From contig CALDTV010000016.1 of the NCBI GenBank assembly GCA_937923625.1, positions 62,001 through 126,000 on the forward strand: a DNA stretch of 64,000 nt, in the 5' to 3' direction. Position 1 is the first letter of the stretch. Each line of letters opens with the position of its first letter. The notes under the pieces are model-generated. The model did no database searches, was not told where the DNA came from, and saw only the letters and a program-made list of their open reading frames with translations. Of this stretch, positions 44,811 to 53,574 are shown in pieces. Origin of the DNA: an uncultured Alphaproteobacteria bacterium. GTDB taxonomy: Bacteria > Pseudomonadota > Alphaproteobacteria > Micavibrionales > Micavibrionaceae. The translations under genes were made by a program, and so were the position numbers.

Positions 44811-45410
44811 TTATAAAACAGATTGTATGTATTTTACCATATTTTCTGCATTGTCATCCGTTTTGAAAATACGAAGCAAATTATTATTCGGGTCCATGAA
44901 ATAAATAAAAGAAGAATGATCCATGGTGTACTCAGTCATCGTTTCATCTTTTACTTTTTGTGCAAAAATTTTATAGGATTTTTTAGCTTGTTCAATCTGT
45001 TCCAAACTACCCGTTAAACCAGTAAAACGTGGGTGAAATAATTCTAAATATTGTTTCATCGTTGCAACATCATCGCGCTCTGGATCGATAGTAATAAAAA
45101 TAGGCTGAATAATATCAGCTTTATCGCCTAACGCATTTAAAACCGCTGTAATCTTCTGCAGCTCAGTCGGGCAGATAGCTGGGCAGTAAGTAAAACCAAA
45201 GTAAATCAAGCGCCATTGATCTTTAAAATCATCTTGTGTGACTAGCTCGCCCTCTTGGCTAATCAACGTAAACGGACCACCAAAATTCTTTACTGCTACC
45301 AAAGATTTTTGGTTTCCCCTTTCATTTTTTATCTGGTAGTGAGCGATACCACCAGCAACAATGAGGGTAATAATTACAATAAATAATAAGCGAATAAGGC
45401 GTTTTTTCAT
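44811..45410 (-). CDS. SCO1/SenC-family protein
   Basis: The 199-residue protein has an N-terminal membrane anchor (LLFIVIITLIVAGGIAHY) and a thioredoxin-like domain. The copper-binding CxxxC is in YFGFTYCPAICPTELQK, and the third ligand His is in EYTMDHSSFIYFMD. SCO1 matures the CuA site of cytochrome c oxidase with PCuAC as copper donor; a PCuAC gene is at 38589. This indicates aerobic respiration. Confidence 0.93.
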   Translation of the reverse strand: MKKRLIRLLFIVIITLIVAGGIAHYQIKNERGNQKSLVAVKNFGGPFTLISQEGELVTQDDFKDQWRLIYFGFTYCPAICPTELQKITAVLNALGDKADIIQPIFITIDPERDDVATMKQYLELFHPRFTGLTGSLEQIEQAKKSYKIFAQKVKDETMTEYTMDHSSFIYFMDPNNNLLRIFKTDDNAENMVKYIQSVL

Positions 45411-45458
45411 GCTAAATTAATAGCGTAAAATAATCTATTTTTAAAGCCTATTATAGCG

Positions 45459-46223
45459 TTATAAAACAGTTAGCATTTCAGCCACCAACGGATGGCGTAC
45501 GATATCTTGTGCCCCTAATTCACATACAGCAACATTTGGTAATGGTCGCATACGGTTCATAATATCTGCCAAGCCAGAAACCCCTTCAAGAAGGTCACTT
45601 TGGTCAGGATCACCCGTTACAATCATTGTTGAATGCCAACCAAGGCGTGATAAAAGCATTTTTAGCTGACCATAGGTGCAATTCTGTGCTTCATCGATAA
45701 CGATATAAGAGTTATTTAAGGTACGCCCGCGCATAAAGCCAACGGGAGCAATTTCGATTGTGCCATCATCTAACAAATGACGGACTTTTTTGCCGCCCAT
45801 ACGATCCCCCAACGCATCATAAAGGGGGCGCAAATACGGCGCCATTTTTTCATCTAACCCACCAGGAAGGTAGCCAAGGGACTCACCCGCCTCCATCGCA
45901 GGGCGTGATAATATAATGCGCTCTACCTCGCCCTTTTCAAGGGCTTCAACAGCTTTAGAGATAGCGATATAAGTTTTTCCCGTGCCAGCAGGCCCCACAG
46001 CCAGCGTTAGATTATATGCATCAATTGCCTTCATCAATTGCGCCTGACCTTCCGAGCGCGGCTTGATATTTTTCACATATTTTTTATCGCGCCGCCCATC
46101 AATCGCCTCATCAAGAGGATGCCAGTCGCTGTTGTTTTTATCCTTACGCGCACCGCCATTATCGTCAAAAAAGGGATTAACAATATTTGTTTTACGGCTA
46201 GTTTTACGTGATTTTTTCGGCAT
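45459..46223 (-). CDS. PhoH family ATPase
   Basis: The 254-residue protein has Walker A GPAGTGKT in LAVGPAGTGKTYIAISKAVE, the conserved RIILSRPAMEAGESLGYLPG, and Walker B with SYIVIDEAQNCT. It ends with the PhoH-type VRHPLVAEMLTVL. An N-terminal basic segment of about 45 residues precedes the domain. PhoH proteins are RNA-linked ATPases of uncertain role. AAAGGAG lies before the ATG. An intrinsic terminator lies 52 bases upstream in the leader. Confidence 0.9.
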   Translation of the reverse strand: MPKKSRKTSRKTNIVNPFFDDNGGARKDKNNSDWHPLDEAIDGRRDKKYVKNIKPRSEGQAQLMKAIDAYNLTLAVGPAGTGKTYIAISKAVEALEKGEVERIILSRPAMEAGESLGYLPGGLDEKMAPYLRPLYDALGDRMGGKKVRHLLDDGTIEIAPVGFMRGRTLNNSYIVIDEAQNCTYGQLKMLLSRLGWHSTMIVTGDPDQSDLLEGVSGLADIMNRMRPLPNVAVCELGAQDIVRHPLVAEMLTVL

Positions 46224-46240
46224 AAAAGACTCCTTTGCAA

Positions 46241-46372
46241 TCAGTACGGTTGTGGTGGATTAAAAGTAACTAATAAAAAAGCCGCGGAACGTTGTCGCGG
46301 CTTAAAAATAACATCAAAAGTTTGATTAGGGAGAACGTGATCTACATAACGATCGCCACCATCGGTGTTCAT
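46241..46372 (-). other. Short open frame in the phoH leader
   Basis: An ATG at 46372 opens 43 residues (MNTDGGDRYVDHVLPNQTFD, then VIFKPRQRSAAFLLVTFNPP) and stops at 46241, 17 bases before the PhoH ATG. It has no ribosome binding site and runs through the terminator hairpin at 46275-46307. It may be a leader peptide or chance. Confidence 0.2.
46275..46307 (-). terminator. Intrinsic terminator or attenuator upstream of phoH
   Basis: AAGCCGCG (46279-46286) pairs with CGCGGCTT (46296-46303). On the minus strand the hairpin is followed by a run of six Ts. It lies between phoH and the upstream minus-strand gene, which already has its own terminator at 46542-46574. It therefore either attenuates phoH or ends a short RNA from the region 46310-46540. 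Confidence 0.7.
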
Positions 46373-46541
46373 AAATTCAGTATGTCGTTCTATCGATATA
46401 ATCAAGGAGAGCCCTTGTAAGAGAAAAGAAGATAAACAATTAACTCAAAATTATTATATCAGAAGATTAGTGTGTGATCCATAAAATTGATCTGTGTAAA
46501 TAAATTTAGTTTTCTTGACGGCTTTATAAACGTTAGAAAAT

Positions 46542-46574
46542 AAAAAACCGCCCCATGTTTCTATGGGATGGTTT
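46542..46574 (-). terminator. Intrinsic terminator after the repeat-protein gene
   Basis: On the minus strand, ACCATCCCAT pairs with ATGGGGCGGT with one mismatch and one wobble pair, followed by six Ts. The sequence closely resembles the nrdB terminator at 47217-47249. Confidence 0.78.
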
Positions 46575-46595
46575 AAATTAAAATATTAGATATTC

Positions 46596-47126
46596 TTAAA
46601 TAATTGAATCACTTACTACGTTTTGCAATAAGGCATCTAAATTATTTTCTACAAAGTGGCTACCTGTGTTTACCGTATCAGCTGTTACTTCCTGAATTTC
46701 ATGCGAGACGTTACTTATTAGCATGTCGATGTCATTGTGTGATGAAGATGTAGCCAAAACGTCATCAATATGAATACCAAAATCTTCTGAAATTTGGATC
46801 AGGCTAGTATCAAGCTCTCCTTCGCCTTCGGGAAGGATGTAGCCAAAATCTCCATCTAGCGGTGAAAAGATATCTTGTTCTTGCGCCGTGATAAGATCGT
46901 CGCGTAGTTCCCCATCTGTGACGGTGGCACCAAAATCTCCATCTAGCGGTGAAAAGGTATCTTGTTCCTGCACCATGATAAGATCGTTGCGTAGTTCCCC
47001 ATCTATAACGGTGGTACCAAAATCATTATCGGTGGAAGTAGGTTTGAAGTATGTAATTGAGAAGCTACTGATTTGGAAACAAAGATTGGTTAGAAAACTA
47101 TTGATGAAAGTTAAAAAGTTAAACAT
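46596..47126 (-). CDS. Hypothetical acidic protein with 29-residue tandem repeats
   Basis: The 176-residue protein has a short hydrophobic N-terminus (FLTFINSFLTNLCFQISSF). Two near-identical 29-residue repeats follow, DFGTTVIDGELRNDLIMVQE and DFGATVTDGELRDDLITAQE, each ending in FSPLDG, with a degenerate third, DFGYILPEGEGELDTSLIQI. The DNA repeats are 87 bp (46847-46933 and 46934-47020). It ends with an acidic helical tail. I know of no related family. A terminator closes the gene. Confidence 0.6.
   Translation of the reverse strand: MFNFLTFINSFLTNLCFQISSFSITYFKPTSTDNDFGTTVIDGELRNDLIMVQEQDTFSPLDGDFGATVTDGELRDDLITAQEQDIFSPLDGDFGYILPEGEGELDTSLIQISEDFGIHIDDVLATSSSHNDIDMLISNVSHEIQEVTADTVNTGSHFVENNLDALLQNVVSDSII
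46847..47020. repeat. Tandem repeat, two 87-bp units
   Basis: Two adjacent units of 87 bases differ at only a few positions and both begin with CCAAAATC. They encode the 29-residue repeats of the acidic protein and keep its frame. The unit number could vary between strains. Confidence 0.85.
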
Positions 47127-47216
47127 AGGTGCGCCCTTGCTGATTAAATTAATGAATTATTAACACTTTATACCTATGTTTAATTATTATGTCAATAAAA
47201 TTATCGTATAAGAGTG

Positions 47217-47249
47217 AAAAAACCGCCCCACGTTTCGATGGGGCGGTTT
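47217..47249 (-). terminator. Intrinsic terminator after nrdB
   Basis: CCGCCCCA (47223-47230) pairs with TGGGGCGG (47239-47246). On the minus strand a T-run follows. It lies 38 bases after the nrdB stop. Confidence 0.88.
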
Positions 47250-47286
47250 AAGAGAGAAACTAAATTATTTATTTAGAGCGTTGGGC

Positions 47287-48378
47287 TTACTCCGCTGCTT
47301 GAACATCATTTGCGACAGCATCATCACGGATAACCTTACCGTCCGCCGTAATATGTTTTGGTGCGAAAGTATCTTCGGCAAAAACATCTTCCCAAGCGCC
47401 TTGGGTTGAGGCTTTTGAATATTCTGTTGCACGGTTTTCAAAGAAGTTTGTGTGCTCTGCGCCATTTAACATCTCGTCCATCCATGGCAATGGGTTTTTC
47501 TCAACACCATATATAGGCTCTAGATTTAATTGTTGCAGGCGACGGTCGCCAATATAACGGATATATTGTTTCACATCTTCTGGCTTCATACCTTCGATTT
47601 CACCCATTTCAAAACAAAGATCAATAAAAGCGTCTTCATGTTCAACAGTTGTCTTACAGCAATCAATAATTTCTTGTTTTAGCTCATCATCCCAGATATC
47701 TGGGTTTTCATTAATGAAGCCATTGAAGAGTTTAATCATTGAAAGACAGTGTAATGTTTCATCACGTACAGACCATGTAACGATTTGCCCCATCCCCTTC
47801 ATTTTGTTAAAGCGCGGGAAGTTCATTAAAATGGCAAAGGAAGCAAAAAGTGCCAAACCTTCTGTGAACGCCCCAAACATCGCCATTGTCTTAGCAATTT
47901 CACGGCGCGAAGAAATATCAACATCTTGCAAGAAATCAAACTTATCTTTCATTTCCTTATAATCAAGAAACGCAGAATATTCGACTTCTGGCATACCAAT
48001 TGTGTCCAGCAAATGTGAGTAGGCCGCAATATGCACTGTTTCAATGTTGGAAAACGCTGATAACATCATTTGTACTTCTACAGGGCCGAAAATTTGGCTG
48101 TAATATTTCATATAAGCATTATTCACTTCGACATCAGATTGCGTGAAGAAACGAAAAATTTGTGTCATCAGATTTTTTTCTGACGGTGTTAGATTCTTTT
48201 TCCAATCACGCACGTCTTCGGCCAATGGCACTTCTTCGGGCAACCAATGCAAACGTTGTTGTGTCAACCACGCTTCATGACACCAAGGGTATAAAAATGG
48301 TTTATAAAGATGGCGTTCTTTTAAAAGGGGTGAGTTTTCTTTTTCAGCATCACTTATTTGTGCAACAGCGTTAGACAT
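47287..48378 (-). CDS. nrdB: Class I ribonucleotide reductase, beta subunit
   Basis: The 363-residue radical-generating subunit shows the diiron and radical region. D82 lies in FTQSDVEVNN, E113 and H116 in NIETVHIAAYSHLLD, and the tyrosyl-radical candidate is Y120. Later ligands lie in FGAFTEGLALFAS and VRDETLHCLSMIKLF. It supplies the radical to NrdA for making deoxyribonucleotides. Paired NrdR-type boxes lie upstream. nrdA is downstream in sequence order, at 49826, and is separated by msrB and a hypothetical gene. Confidence 0.95.
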   Translation of the reverse strand: MSNAVAQISDAEKENSPLLKERHLYKPFLYPWCHEAWLTQQRLHWLPEEVPLAEDVRDWKKNLTPSEKNLMTQIFRFFTQSDVEVNNAYMKYYSQIFGPVEVQMMLSAFSNIETVHIAAYSHLLDTIGMPEVEYSAFLDYKEMKDKFDFLQDVDISSRREIAKTMAMFGAFTEGLALFASFAILMNFPRFNKMKGMGQIVTWSVRDETLHCLSMIKLFNGFINENPDIWDDELKQEIIDCCKTTVEHEDAFIDLCFEMGEIEGMKPEDVKQYIRYIGDRRLQQLNLEPIYGVEKNPLPWMDEMLNGAEHTNFFENRATEYSKASTQGAWEDVFAEDTFAPKHITADGKVIRDDAVANDVQAAE

Positions 48379-48535
48379 GATTTTGCTCCTATTAGCGTTT
48401 TAATTTATATGCGACTTTTATTTCCTTAATCTTAGTGCTTAAAGAGATGAATCCGAGTCAATGAATCGATTCGTCCACAGCTTTAAAAAATAAGAAAATA
48501 ACCAGTATTCGTGACTGCTTTGAAATAAAGCATAC

Positions 48536-48551
48536 ATTCAATATATAGTAT
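48536..48551. promoter_or_regulatory. NrdR box 1
   Basis: ATTCAATATATAGTAT fits the NrdR box consensus (acaCwAtATaTwGtgt) at all core positions. It lies 158 bases upstream of the nrdB ATG and 32 bases from the second box. Confidence 0.7.
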
Positions 48552-48567
48552 GTTTTTGAATTTTAAA

Positions 48568-48583
48568 ACACTATATGCAGTGT
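48568..48583. promoter_or_regulatory. NrdR box 2
   Basis: ACACTATATGCAGTGT matches the NrdR consensus almost fully. The start-to-start distance of 32 bases from box 1, about three helical turns, is the spacing expected for cooperative NrdR binding. NrdR represses ribonucleotide reductase genes when dATP is high. Confidence 0.75.
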
Positions 48584-48667
48584 TTTTCGCTATTTTTTCG
48601 CAAAAATATTGTGGAAGGAATCGATATGATATTTTGTTCTATTTTTGAACAAAAACAGGCATAAAAA

Positions 48668-49171
48668 TTACGCACTTTTAAATATTCTTGGGGCATATAA
48701 GCCTGCTATATTTTTTGTATATTCAGGGCTAAGCATCACGCCAATAGATGCAAAGCTATCACGAACGGCTGTTCTGCAATTTGTAGCCTGAGCACCTTTG
48801 CGAAAATCAGCACCAAGCTTAATATTTGTTGTCCTAAAGCGATCCGAAAAACGAGCTATTTCTTGCCAGATCCCCAGCATTTCATCCTCTTGTGCCGATA
48901 ATAAAGGAAAAAATAATGTTTTTTTAAATAACCCCATTGTCATAGAGTCTTGCTCTTCAGGTTTAATAAAGCCACCGTGGGAATTAAAATGCAAATGTGC
49001 TTTTATATCTTTGCTTGTTAGAGGTTGCCCGGTCGCATCCGCATAACCAAGACTAATGAAAGAATGCCACCATTTATAAACAGTTTGGTCAACCTGATTC
49101 TGGATTTCATATTCAGAGCTAAAGAGTGTCAAATGTGGTTGAGGCATCCCACTACCAAACAAATATTTCAA
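48668..49171 (-). CDS. Hypothetical protein, 167 residues
   Basis: The soluble protein has no signal peptide and no family I recognise. It includes KWWHSFISLGYADATGQPLT and a long helix (SAQEDEMLGIWQEIARFSDR). The C-terminus ends AGLYAPRIFKSA. It lies 6 bases after msrB on the same strand and is probably cotranscribed. Confidence 0.65.
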   Translation of the reverse strand: MKYLFGSGMPQPHLTLFSSEYEIQNQVDQTVYKWWHSFISLGYADATGQPLTSKDIKAHLHFNSHGGFIKPEEQDSMTMGLFKKTLFFPLLSAQEDEMLGIWQEIARFSDRFRTTNIKLGADFRKGAQATNCRTAVRDSFASIGVMLSPEYTKNIAGLYAPRIFKSA

Positions 49172-49177
49172 ATTATG

Positions 49178-49723
49178 TCAATTAAATAATTTTAAGTAAT
49201 CACCATACCCCTCTGATTCGAGGTCAGCTTTCGGGATGAATTTCATCGAGGCGGAATTCATGCAATAACGCAAACCGCCCTGATCTTTTGGGCCATCATT
49301 AAAGACATGTCCCAAATGCGAATCGGTGCTGGCGGATTTGATTTCCGTGCGCTTCATGAACAAGCCATTATCTTCATGTTCTGTTACCGCGGAATCATTG
49401 ATCGGTGCGGTGAAGCTGGGCCAACCTGTGCCTGATTCATATTTTGTTGTCGAAGAAAAAAGCGGCGTGCCATCAATAATATCAACATAAATGCCTTCGG
49501 CTTTATTATCCCAATATTCATTCTTAAAAGGTGGCTCTGTGCCGCCTTTTAACGTCACTCTTTTTTGTAGATCGGTTAGATGATCCGTTGAAAATTCTTT
49601 TTTCATTTCTGTTTTAACCATGCTTCCTTCATTTGGTTGGCTTAAGGCGGCGGCGCTCGCCCCTACGAGGGTCGCACCGATAATCACTGATAAAATCAAT
49701 ATTTTAATGTCACATTTATTCAT
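49178..49723 (-). CDS. msrB: Exported methionine-R-sulfoxide reductase MsrB
   Basis: The 181-residue protein has an N-terminal signal peptide ([19 protein letters not shown]) and the MsrB domain: [27 protein letters not shown], and the catalytic Cys at residue 154 in [13 protein letters not shown]. The CxxC zinc pairs of many MsrB proteins are missing. It reduces the R form of methionine sulfoxide, apparently in the envelope. An exported MsrA at 54431 covers the S form. Confidence 0.93.
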   Translation of the reverse strand: MNKCDIKILILSVIIGATLVGASAAALSQPNEGSMVKTEMKKEFSTDHLTDLQKRVTLKGGTEPPFKNEYWDNKAEGIYVDIIDGTPLFSSTTKYESGTGWPSFTAPINDSAVTEHEDNGLFMKRTEIKSASTDSHLGHVFNDGPKDQGGLRYCMNSASMKFIPKADLESEGYGDYLKLFN

Positions 49724-49778
49724 TCTAAAATCCTCTATTTCCTACAACCTTATTCGAAGTCCACAGAGAATAAGTTAC

Positions 49779-49803
49779 AAAAAAGGAGCCGATTGGCTCC
49801 TTT
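49779..49803 (-). terminator. Intrinsic terminator after nrdA
   Basis: AAAGGAGCC (49782-49790) pairs with GGCTCCTTT (49795-49803) around a 4-base loop. A run of six Ts follows on the minus strand. It separates nrdA from msrB. Confidence 0.85.
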
Positions 49804-49825
49804 CTTCATTATTTTCTTTAACTGT

Positions 49826-51658
49826 TTACTGACAGCTGAGGCATTCCTCATACTCTGGCTGTGCTGATAATTCTGGCTCACGGCCTTCGCTTTCTCTGGC
49901 TCTCGTCCATGATGCGTTACTTTCAGCGCGTTGGATGGATTTTGAACGGCAGTAATATAATGATTTAACGCCCTTCTTCCATGCGGTGTAGTGAATATCA
50001 TGTAATTGTTTTTTGTGCACATTGGCTGGCAAGAACACGTTCAAGCTTTGTGCCTGACAGATAAATGGGGCGCGGTCTCCTGCATGTTCAATCAACCATG
50101 CTTGATCAATTTCAAACGCTGTTTTGAAAACATCTTTTTCTTCTTGGCTCAAGAAATCTAAGTTTTGGACAGATCCTTCATCTGTAAAAATTGCACTCCA
50201 CACATCTTCGGTGTTTTTACCTTTTTCTTCGAGCAAGGCAGTCAGATATTTGTTCTTCACAGGAAATGATCCTGACAAAGTTTTGTGCGTGTAGGCATTT
50301 GCCGCGTTTGGCTCAATGCCTGGGGAAGAACCACCACAAATAATAGAGATAGATGCCGTTGGCGCAATTGCCATTTTATTTGAGAAACGCTCCATGATGC
50401 CATAATCTGCTGCATCTGGGCACGCGCCGCGCTCTTCCGCCAATTTACGAGACGCATCATCGGCGCCGCGCTTGATGTGTTGGAACATGCGGCGATTCCA
50501 AACTTTCGCCATTACCCCTTCCATAGGGATATTTTTAGATTGTAAGAAAGAATGCAGACCCATCACACCCAAACCAACTGAACGCTCACGCATCGCGGAG
50601 TATTTGGCACGCTTCATCGTATCAGGTGCTTTTTCAATAAAGTCAGACAAGACATTATCAAGAAAACGCATGATATCTTCGATGATTTGCGGGTTGTCAT
50701 TCCATTCATCCCATTTATCAAGGTTCATTGACGCCAAACAGCACACCGCCGTTCTATCATTACCCATGTGATCGCGCCCCGTTGGCAACGTAATTTCAGA
50801 ACAGAGGTTCGACATTTTCACGTTTAAACCCGCCATTTTATGGTGATCAGGAATATTGTCATTCACATGATCGATGTAAATAATATAAGGCTCGCCTGTT
50901 TCAATACGGGCGGTAAGTAAACGAATCCAAAGATCACGCGCACTAACTTTATCAATAATGGCATTGTCTTTAGGTGATTTTAACGCCCATTCTTCATCAT
51001 TTTCAACCGCCTGCATAAAGCCATTCGTCACAAGCACCCCTTGGTGCAGGTTCAAGGCTTTGCGGTTTGGATCCCCCCCTGTTGGGCGGCGCATTTCAAT
51101 AAATTCTTCAATTTCTGGATGCCAGATAGGCAAGTAAATTGCCGCAGACCCGCGACGTAATGACCCTTGAGAAATAGCCAAAGTCAAAGAATCCATCACG
51201 CGAATGAACGGAACAATCCCAGATGTCTTGCCGTTACGGCCCACTTTTTCACCAATAGAGCGGACATTCCCCCAGTAAGAACCAATACCGCCCCCCAAAG
51301 ATGCAAGCCAAACATTCTCATTCCAAAGCTCGACGATATCACCAAGGCTGTCTTGTGTTTCATTTAAAAAACATGAGATCGGTAAACCGCGGCTTGTACC
51401 ACCATTTGATAAAATTGGCGTAGAAGGCATAAACCATAATTTAGAGATATAATCATATAAGCGCTGTGCGTGTTTGGAGTCATCACCATAATACATGGCG
51501 ACACGCGCAAATAAATCTTGTGGTGCTTCTTCTGGTAAAAGATAACGATCATAGAGCGTTTCAATACCGAATTTTGTTAGGTTCGCATCGCGTGAGCGGT
51601 CAATTTGGACACGATTGCCGCCTTCTATTTGTGCATAATCAAACATATTTTTCCCCAT
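49826..51658 (-). CDS. nrdA: Class I ribonucleotide reductase, alpha subunit (short form)
   Basis: The 610-residue catalytic subunit has the thiyl-radical loop NLCSE at residues 284-288, redox cysteines at C96 (LPISCFLNE) and C306/C307 (TAVCCLASMN), the radical-path tyrosines in SLYYCRSKS, and the C-terminal shuttle pair in EECLSCQ. It is about 150 residues shorter than E. coli NrdA because the N-terminal ATP-cone (activity site) is missing, so dATP probably cannot shut it off in the usual way. A single NrdR-like site lies upstream at 51784, and a terminator follows. Confidence 0.94.
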   Translation of the reverse strand: MGKNMFDYAQIEGGNRVQIDRSRDANLTKFGIETLYDRYLLPEEAPQDLFARVAMYYGDDSKHAQRLYDYISKLWFMPSTPILSNGGTSRGLPISCFLNETQDSLGDIVELWNENVWLASLGGGIGSYWGNVRSIGEKVGRNGKTSGIVPFIRVMDSLTLAISQGSLRRGSAAIYLPIWHPEIEEFIEMRRPTGGDPNRKALNLHQGVLVTNGFMQAVENDEEWALKSPKDNAIIDKVSARDLWIRLLTARIETGEPYIIYIDHVNDNIPDHHKMAGLNVKMSNLCSEITLPTGRDHMGNDRTAVCCLASMNLDKWDEWNDNPQIIEDIMRFLDNVLSDFIEKAPDTMKRAKYSAMRERSVGLGVMGLHSFLQSKNIPMEGVMAKVWNRRMFQHIKRGADDASRKLAEERGACPDAADYGIMERFSNKMAIAPTASISIICGGSSPGIEPNAANAYTHKTLSGSFPVKNKYLTALLEEKGKNTEDVWSAIFTDEGSVQNLDFLSQEEKDVFKTAFEIDQAWLIEHAGDRAPFICQAQSLNVFLPANVHKKQLHDIHYTAWKKGVKSLYYCRSKSIQRAESNASWTRARESEGREPELSAQPEYEECLSCQ

Positions 51659-52110
51659 TTTGGCATGCCAAAGGCTTTTTCGCGATTGGCAAAATTGTTA
51701 ACATTTCATGTATAACTGCGTGGATAGGTTGTGGATACGTGATAGTGCTTCACCACAACCCCTAGCGGTGTAATAATATAAACATACTACATATCGTAGG
51801 TCTGTCCAGAATAAAAAATAGTTATTCAGCCCCAAATAATAATTGGTAACAACCAATTAGGAGTGAAAAATCGTGACATTTACGCTTGGTTAAGAATTTT
51901 GTGACTCTTATCCACGAAGAAATAAAAATAAAAAATATTTTTAAAACGACAGAAAATTTCAATAATTATTAAAACCATTGTCGCCCAAAGCGGCAACCGC
52001 CCAAGCATTTTACCTACTTTTGTATGATTAAAGCGTTACCAATAATCGCTAATGACCGAATCAGCTTTTTAAATTATATATAAGGAACAATATATGAAGG
52101 GATTTGATAA
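51659..52110. other. 452-base gap between nrdA and pyk
   Basis: The gap holds the divergent promoters of nrdA and pyk. It contains a partial NrdR-like match at 51784-51799. It also contains a separate palindrome, TAATTGGT (51840-51847) paired with ACCAATTA (51852-51859), which may be an operator. No coding frame or RNA gene is seen. Confidence 0.6.
51784..51799. promoter_or_regulatory. NrdR-like site upstream of nrdA
   Basis: ATACTACATATCGTAG matches the NrdR core with two mismatches. I could not find a second box at the usual spacing, so this is a weaker call than the pair before nrdB. Confidence 0.4.
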
Positions 52111-53529
52111 ATGATTCGCCGCTACAGACAGACCAAAATTGTTGCCACCCTAGGGCCAGCATCAGGCGCGCCAGACAAAATGCGCAGCCTATTTGAAGCA
52201 GGGGTTGATGTGTTTCGCCTGAATTTCTCCCACGGCACACATGAGGCGCACGCAAAAAATGTTAAAACAGCGCGAAAATTAGAACAAGAATTTGACCGCC
52301 CCGTTGCATTGGTGGCTGATTTGCAAGGCCCAAAGCTGCGTATTGGGAAATTCACAAATGATTCTATCGCTTTAAAAGAAGGACAATCTTTTCGTTTTGA
52401 TTTAAACGCGGCATTGGGCGATGAAACGCGCGTACAACTGCCCCACCCTGAAGTCATCAAAGTCATGGAGGTCGGCGCCGATATTTTATTGGATGATGGC
52501 AAAGTGCGCGCACAAATTACGGCAAAGCAAGCAGATGCGTTAGAAACCGTTATCAAGAGCGGCGATGCTTTATCCAATCATAAAGGTTTTAATATTCCAG
52601 GTGTTGTGCTTCCTGTGCCTGCCCTAACCGATAAAGATAAAAAAGATTTAGAAGCCGCACTAGATATGAATGTTGATTGGGTCGCGCAAAGCTTTGTCCA
52701 GCGCCCTGAAGATGTTGCTGAGGCAAAATCATTGATCAAAGGCCGCGCCGCCCTTATGGCGAAAATTGAAAAACCTTCGGCGCTTGAGTCTATTGATAGT
52801 ATTTTAGAGATTGTTGATGGCATCATGTTAGCACGTGGTGATTTAGGCGTTGAAATCCCACCAGAGAATGTCCCCGCGGAACAAAAACGTATTGTCCGCA
52901 AAGTCCGCCATGCTGGTAAACCTATTATTGTGGCCACTCAAATGTTGGAATCAATGGTAACAAATGCCCGCCCGACACGCGCCGAAGCATCAGATGTTGC
53001 CACCGCCGTTTACGATGGGGCAGATGCCGTCATGTTATCAGCCGAAACCGCCGTAGGCGATTACCCCGCAGAGGCTGTCTCTATTATGAATCGAATATGT
53101 GAGCGTACGGAACAAGATTCGCATTACCGCCGCATCATGGATAGTGATCATCCTGAAACCCAAGACGAAGCATCGGATGCAATCACGGTGGCGGCAACGC
53201 ATGTGGCTGAAGATATTAAAGCCGCTGCTATTGTCAATTACACCACTTCTGGTTCCACCGCCTTACGGACCGCAAGGCAACGCCCCATTGTGCCGATCCT
53301 ATGTTTAACACAAAATATCACAACCGCGCGGCGGCTTATGCTTTCTTATGGTGTGCGTTCGCAGATGATTACTGAAGTGAACAGCTTTGCCGAAACAGTC
53401 GAAGCCGCATCAAAAATGATTAAAGAAAAAGGCTATGCCGCATCTAAGGATAAAATTGTTCTAACCGCTGGCGTGCCCTTTGGCATTAGTGGCACCACCA
53501 ATGTTCTAAGAATTGCAGACGTCGATTAG
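52111..53529 (+). CDS. pyk: Pyruvate kinase
   Basis: The 472-residue enzyme converts phosphoenolpyruvate and ADP to pyruvate and ATP. Landmarks are KIVATLGPAS, VFRLNFSHGTHEAHAKN, AKIEKPSALESIDSI, the metal-binding MLARGDLGVEIP and KPIIVATQMLESM. The C-terminal regulatory domain is present (ITVAATHVAEDIKAAAIVNY). It has its own promoter region, and no partner genes lie downstream. Confidence 0.97.
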   Translation: MIRRYRQTKIVATLGPASGAPDKMRSLFEAGVDVFRLNFSHGTHEAHAKNVKTARKLEQEFDRPVALVADLQGPKLRIGKFTNDSIALKEGQSFRFDLNAALGDETRVQLPHPEVIKVMEVGADILLDDGKVRAQITAKQADALETVIKSGDALSNHKGFNIPGVVLPVPALTDKDKKDLEAALDMNVDWVAQSFVQRPEDVAEAKSLIKGRAALMAKIEKPSALESIDSILEIVDGIMLARGDLGVEIPPENVPAEQKRIVRKVRHAGKPIIVATQMLESMVTNARPTRAEASDVATAVYDGADAVMLSAETAVGDYPAEAVSIMNRICERTEQDSHYRRIMDSDHPETQDEASDAITVAATHVAEDIKAAAIVNYTTSGSTALRTARQRPIVPILCLTQNITTARRLMLSYGVRSQMITEVNSFAETVEAASKMIKEKGYAASKDKIVLTAGVPFGISGTTNVLRIADVD

Positions 53530-53574
53530 CAAAAGGCCATTGGCGCGCCGTAACCGCAGAAAATAATAGGCAAT

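Larger units (their letters stand above)
46224..46595. other. 372-base gap between phoH and the repeat-protein gene
   Basis: The gap holds the phoH leader hairpin (46275-46307), the short frame 46241-46372, an AT-rich stretch with no clear gene, and the terminator of the upstream gene (46542-46574). A short non-coding RNA is possible but not shown. Confidence 0.6.

Noticed and set aside
46847-47020. 87-bp units as a CRISPR
   Set aside because: There are only two adjacent units with no spacers, and they encode in-frame protein repeats.
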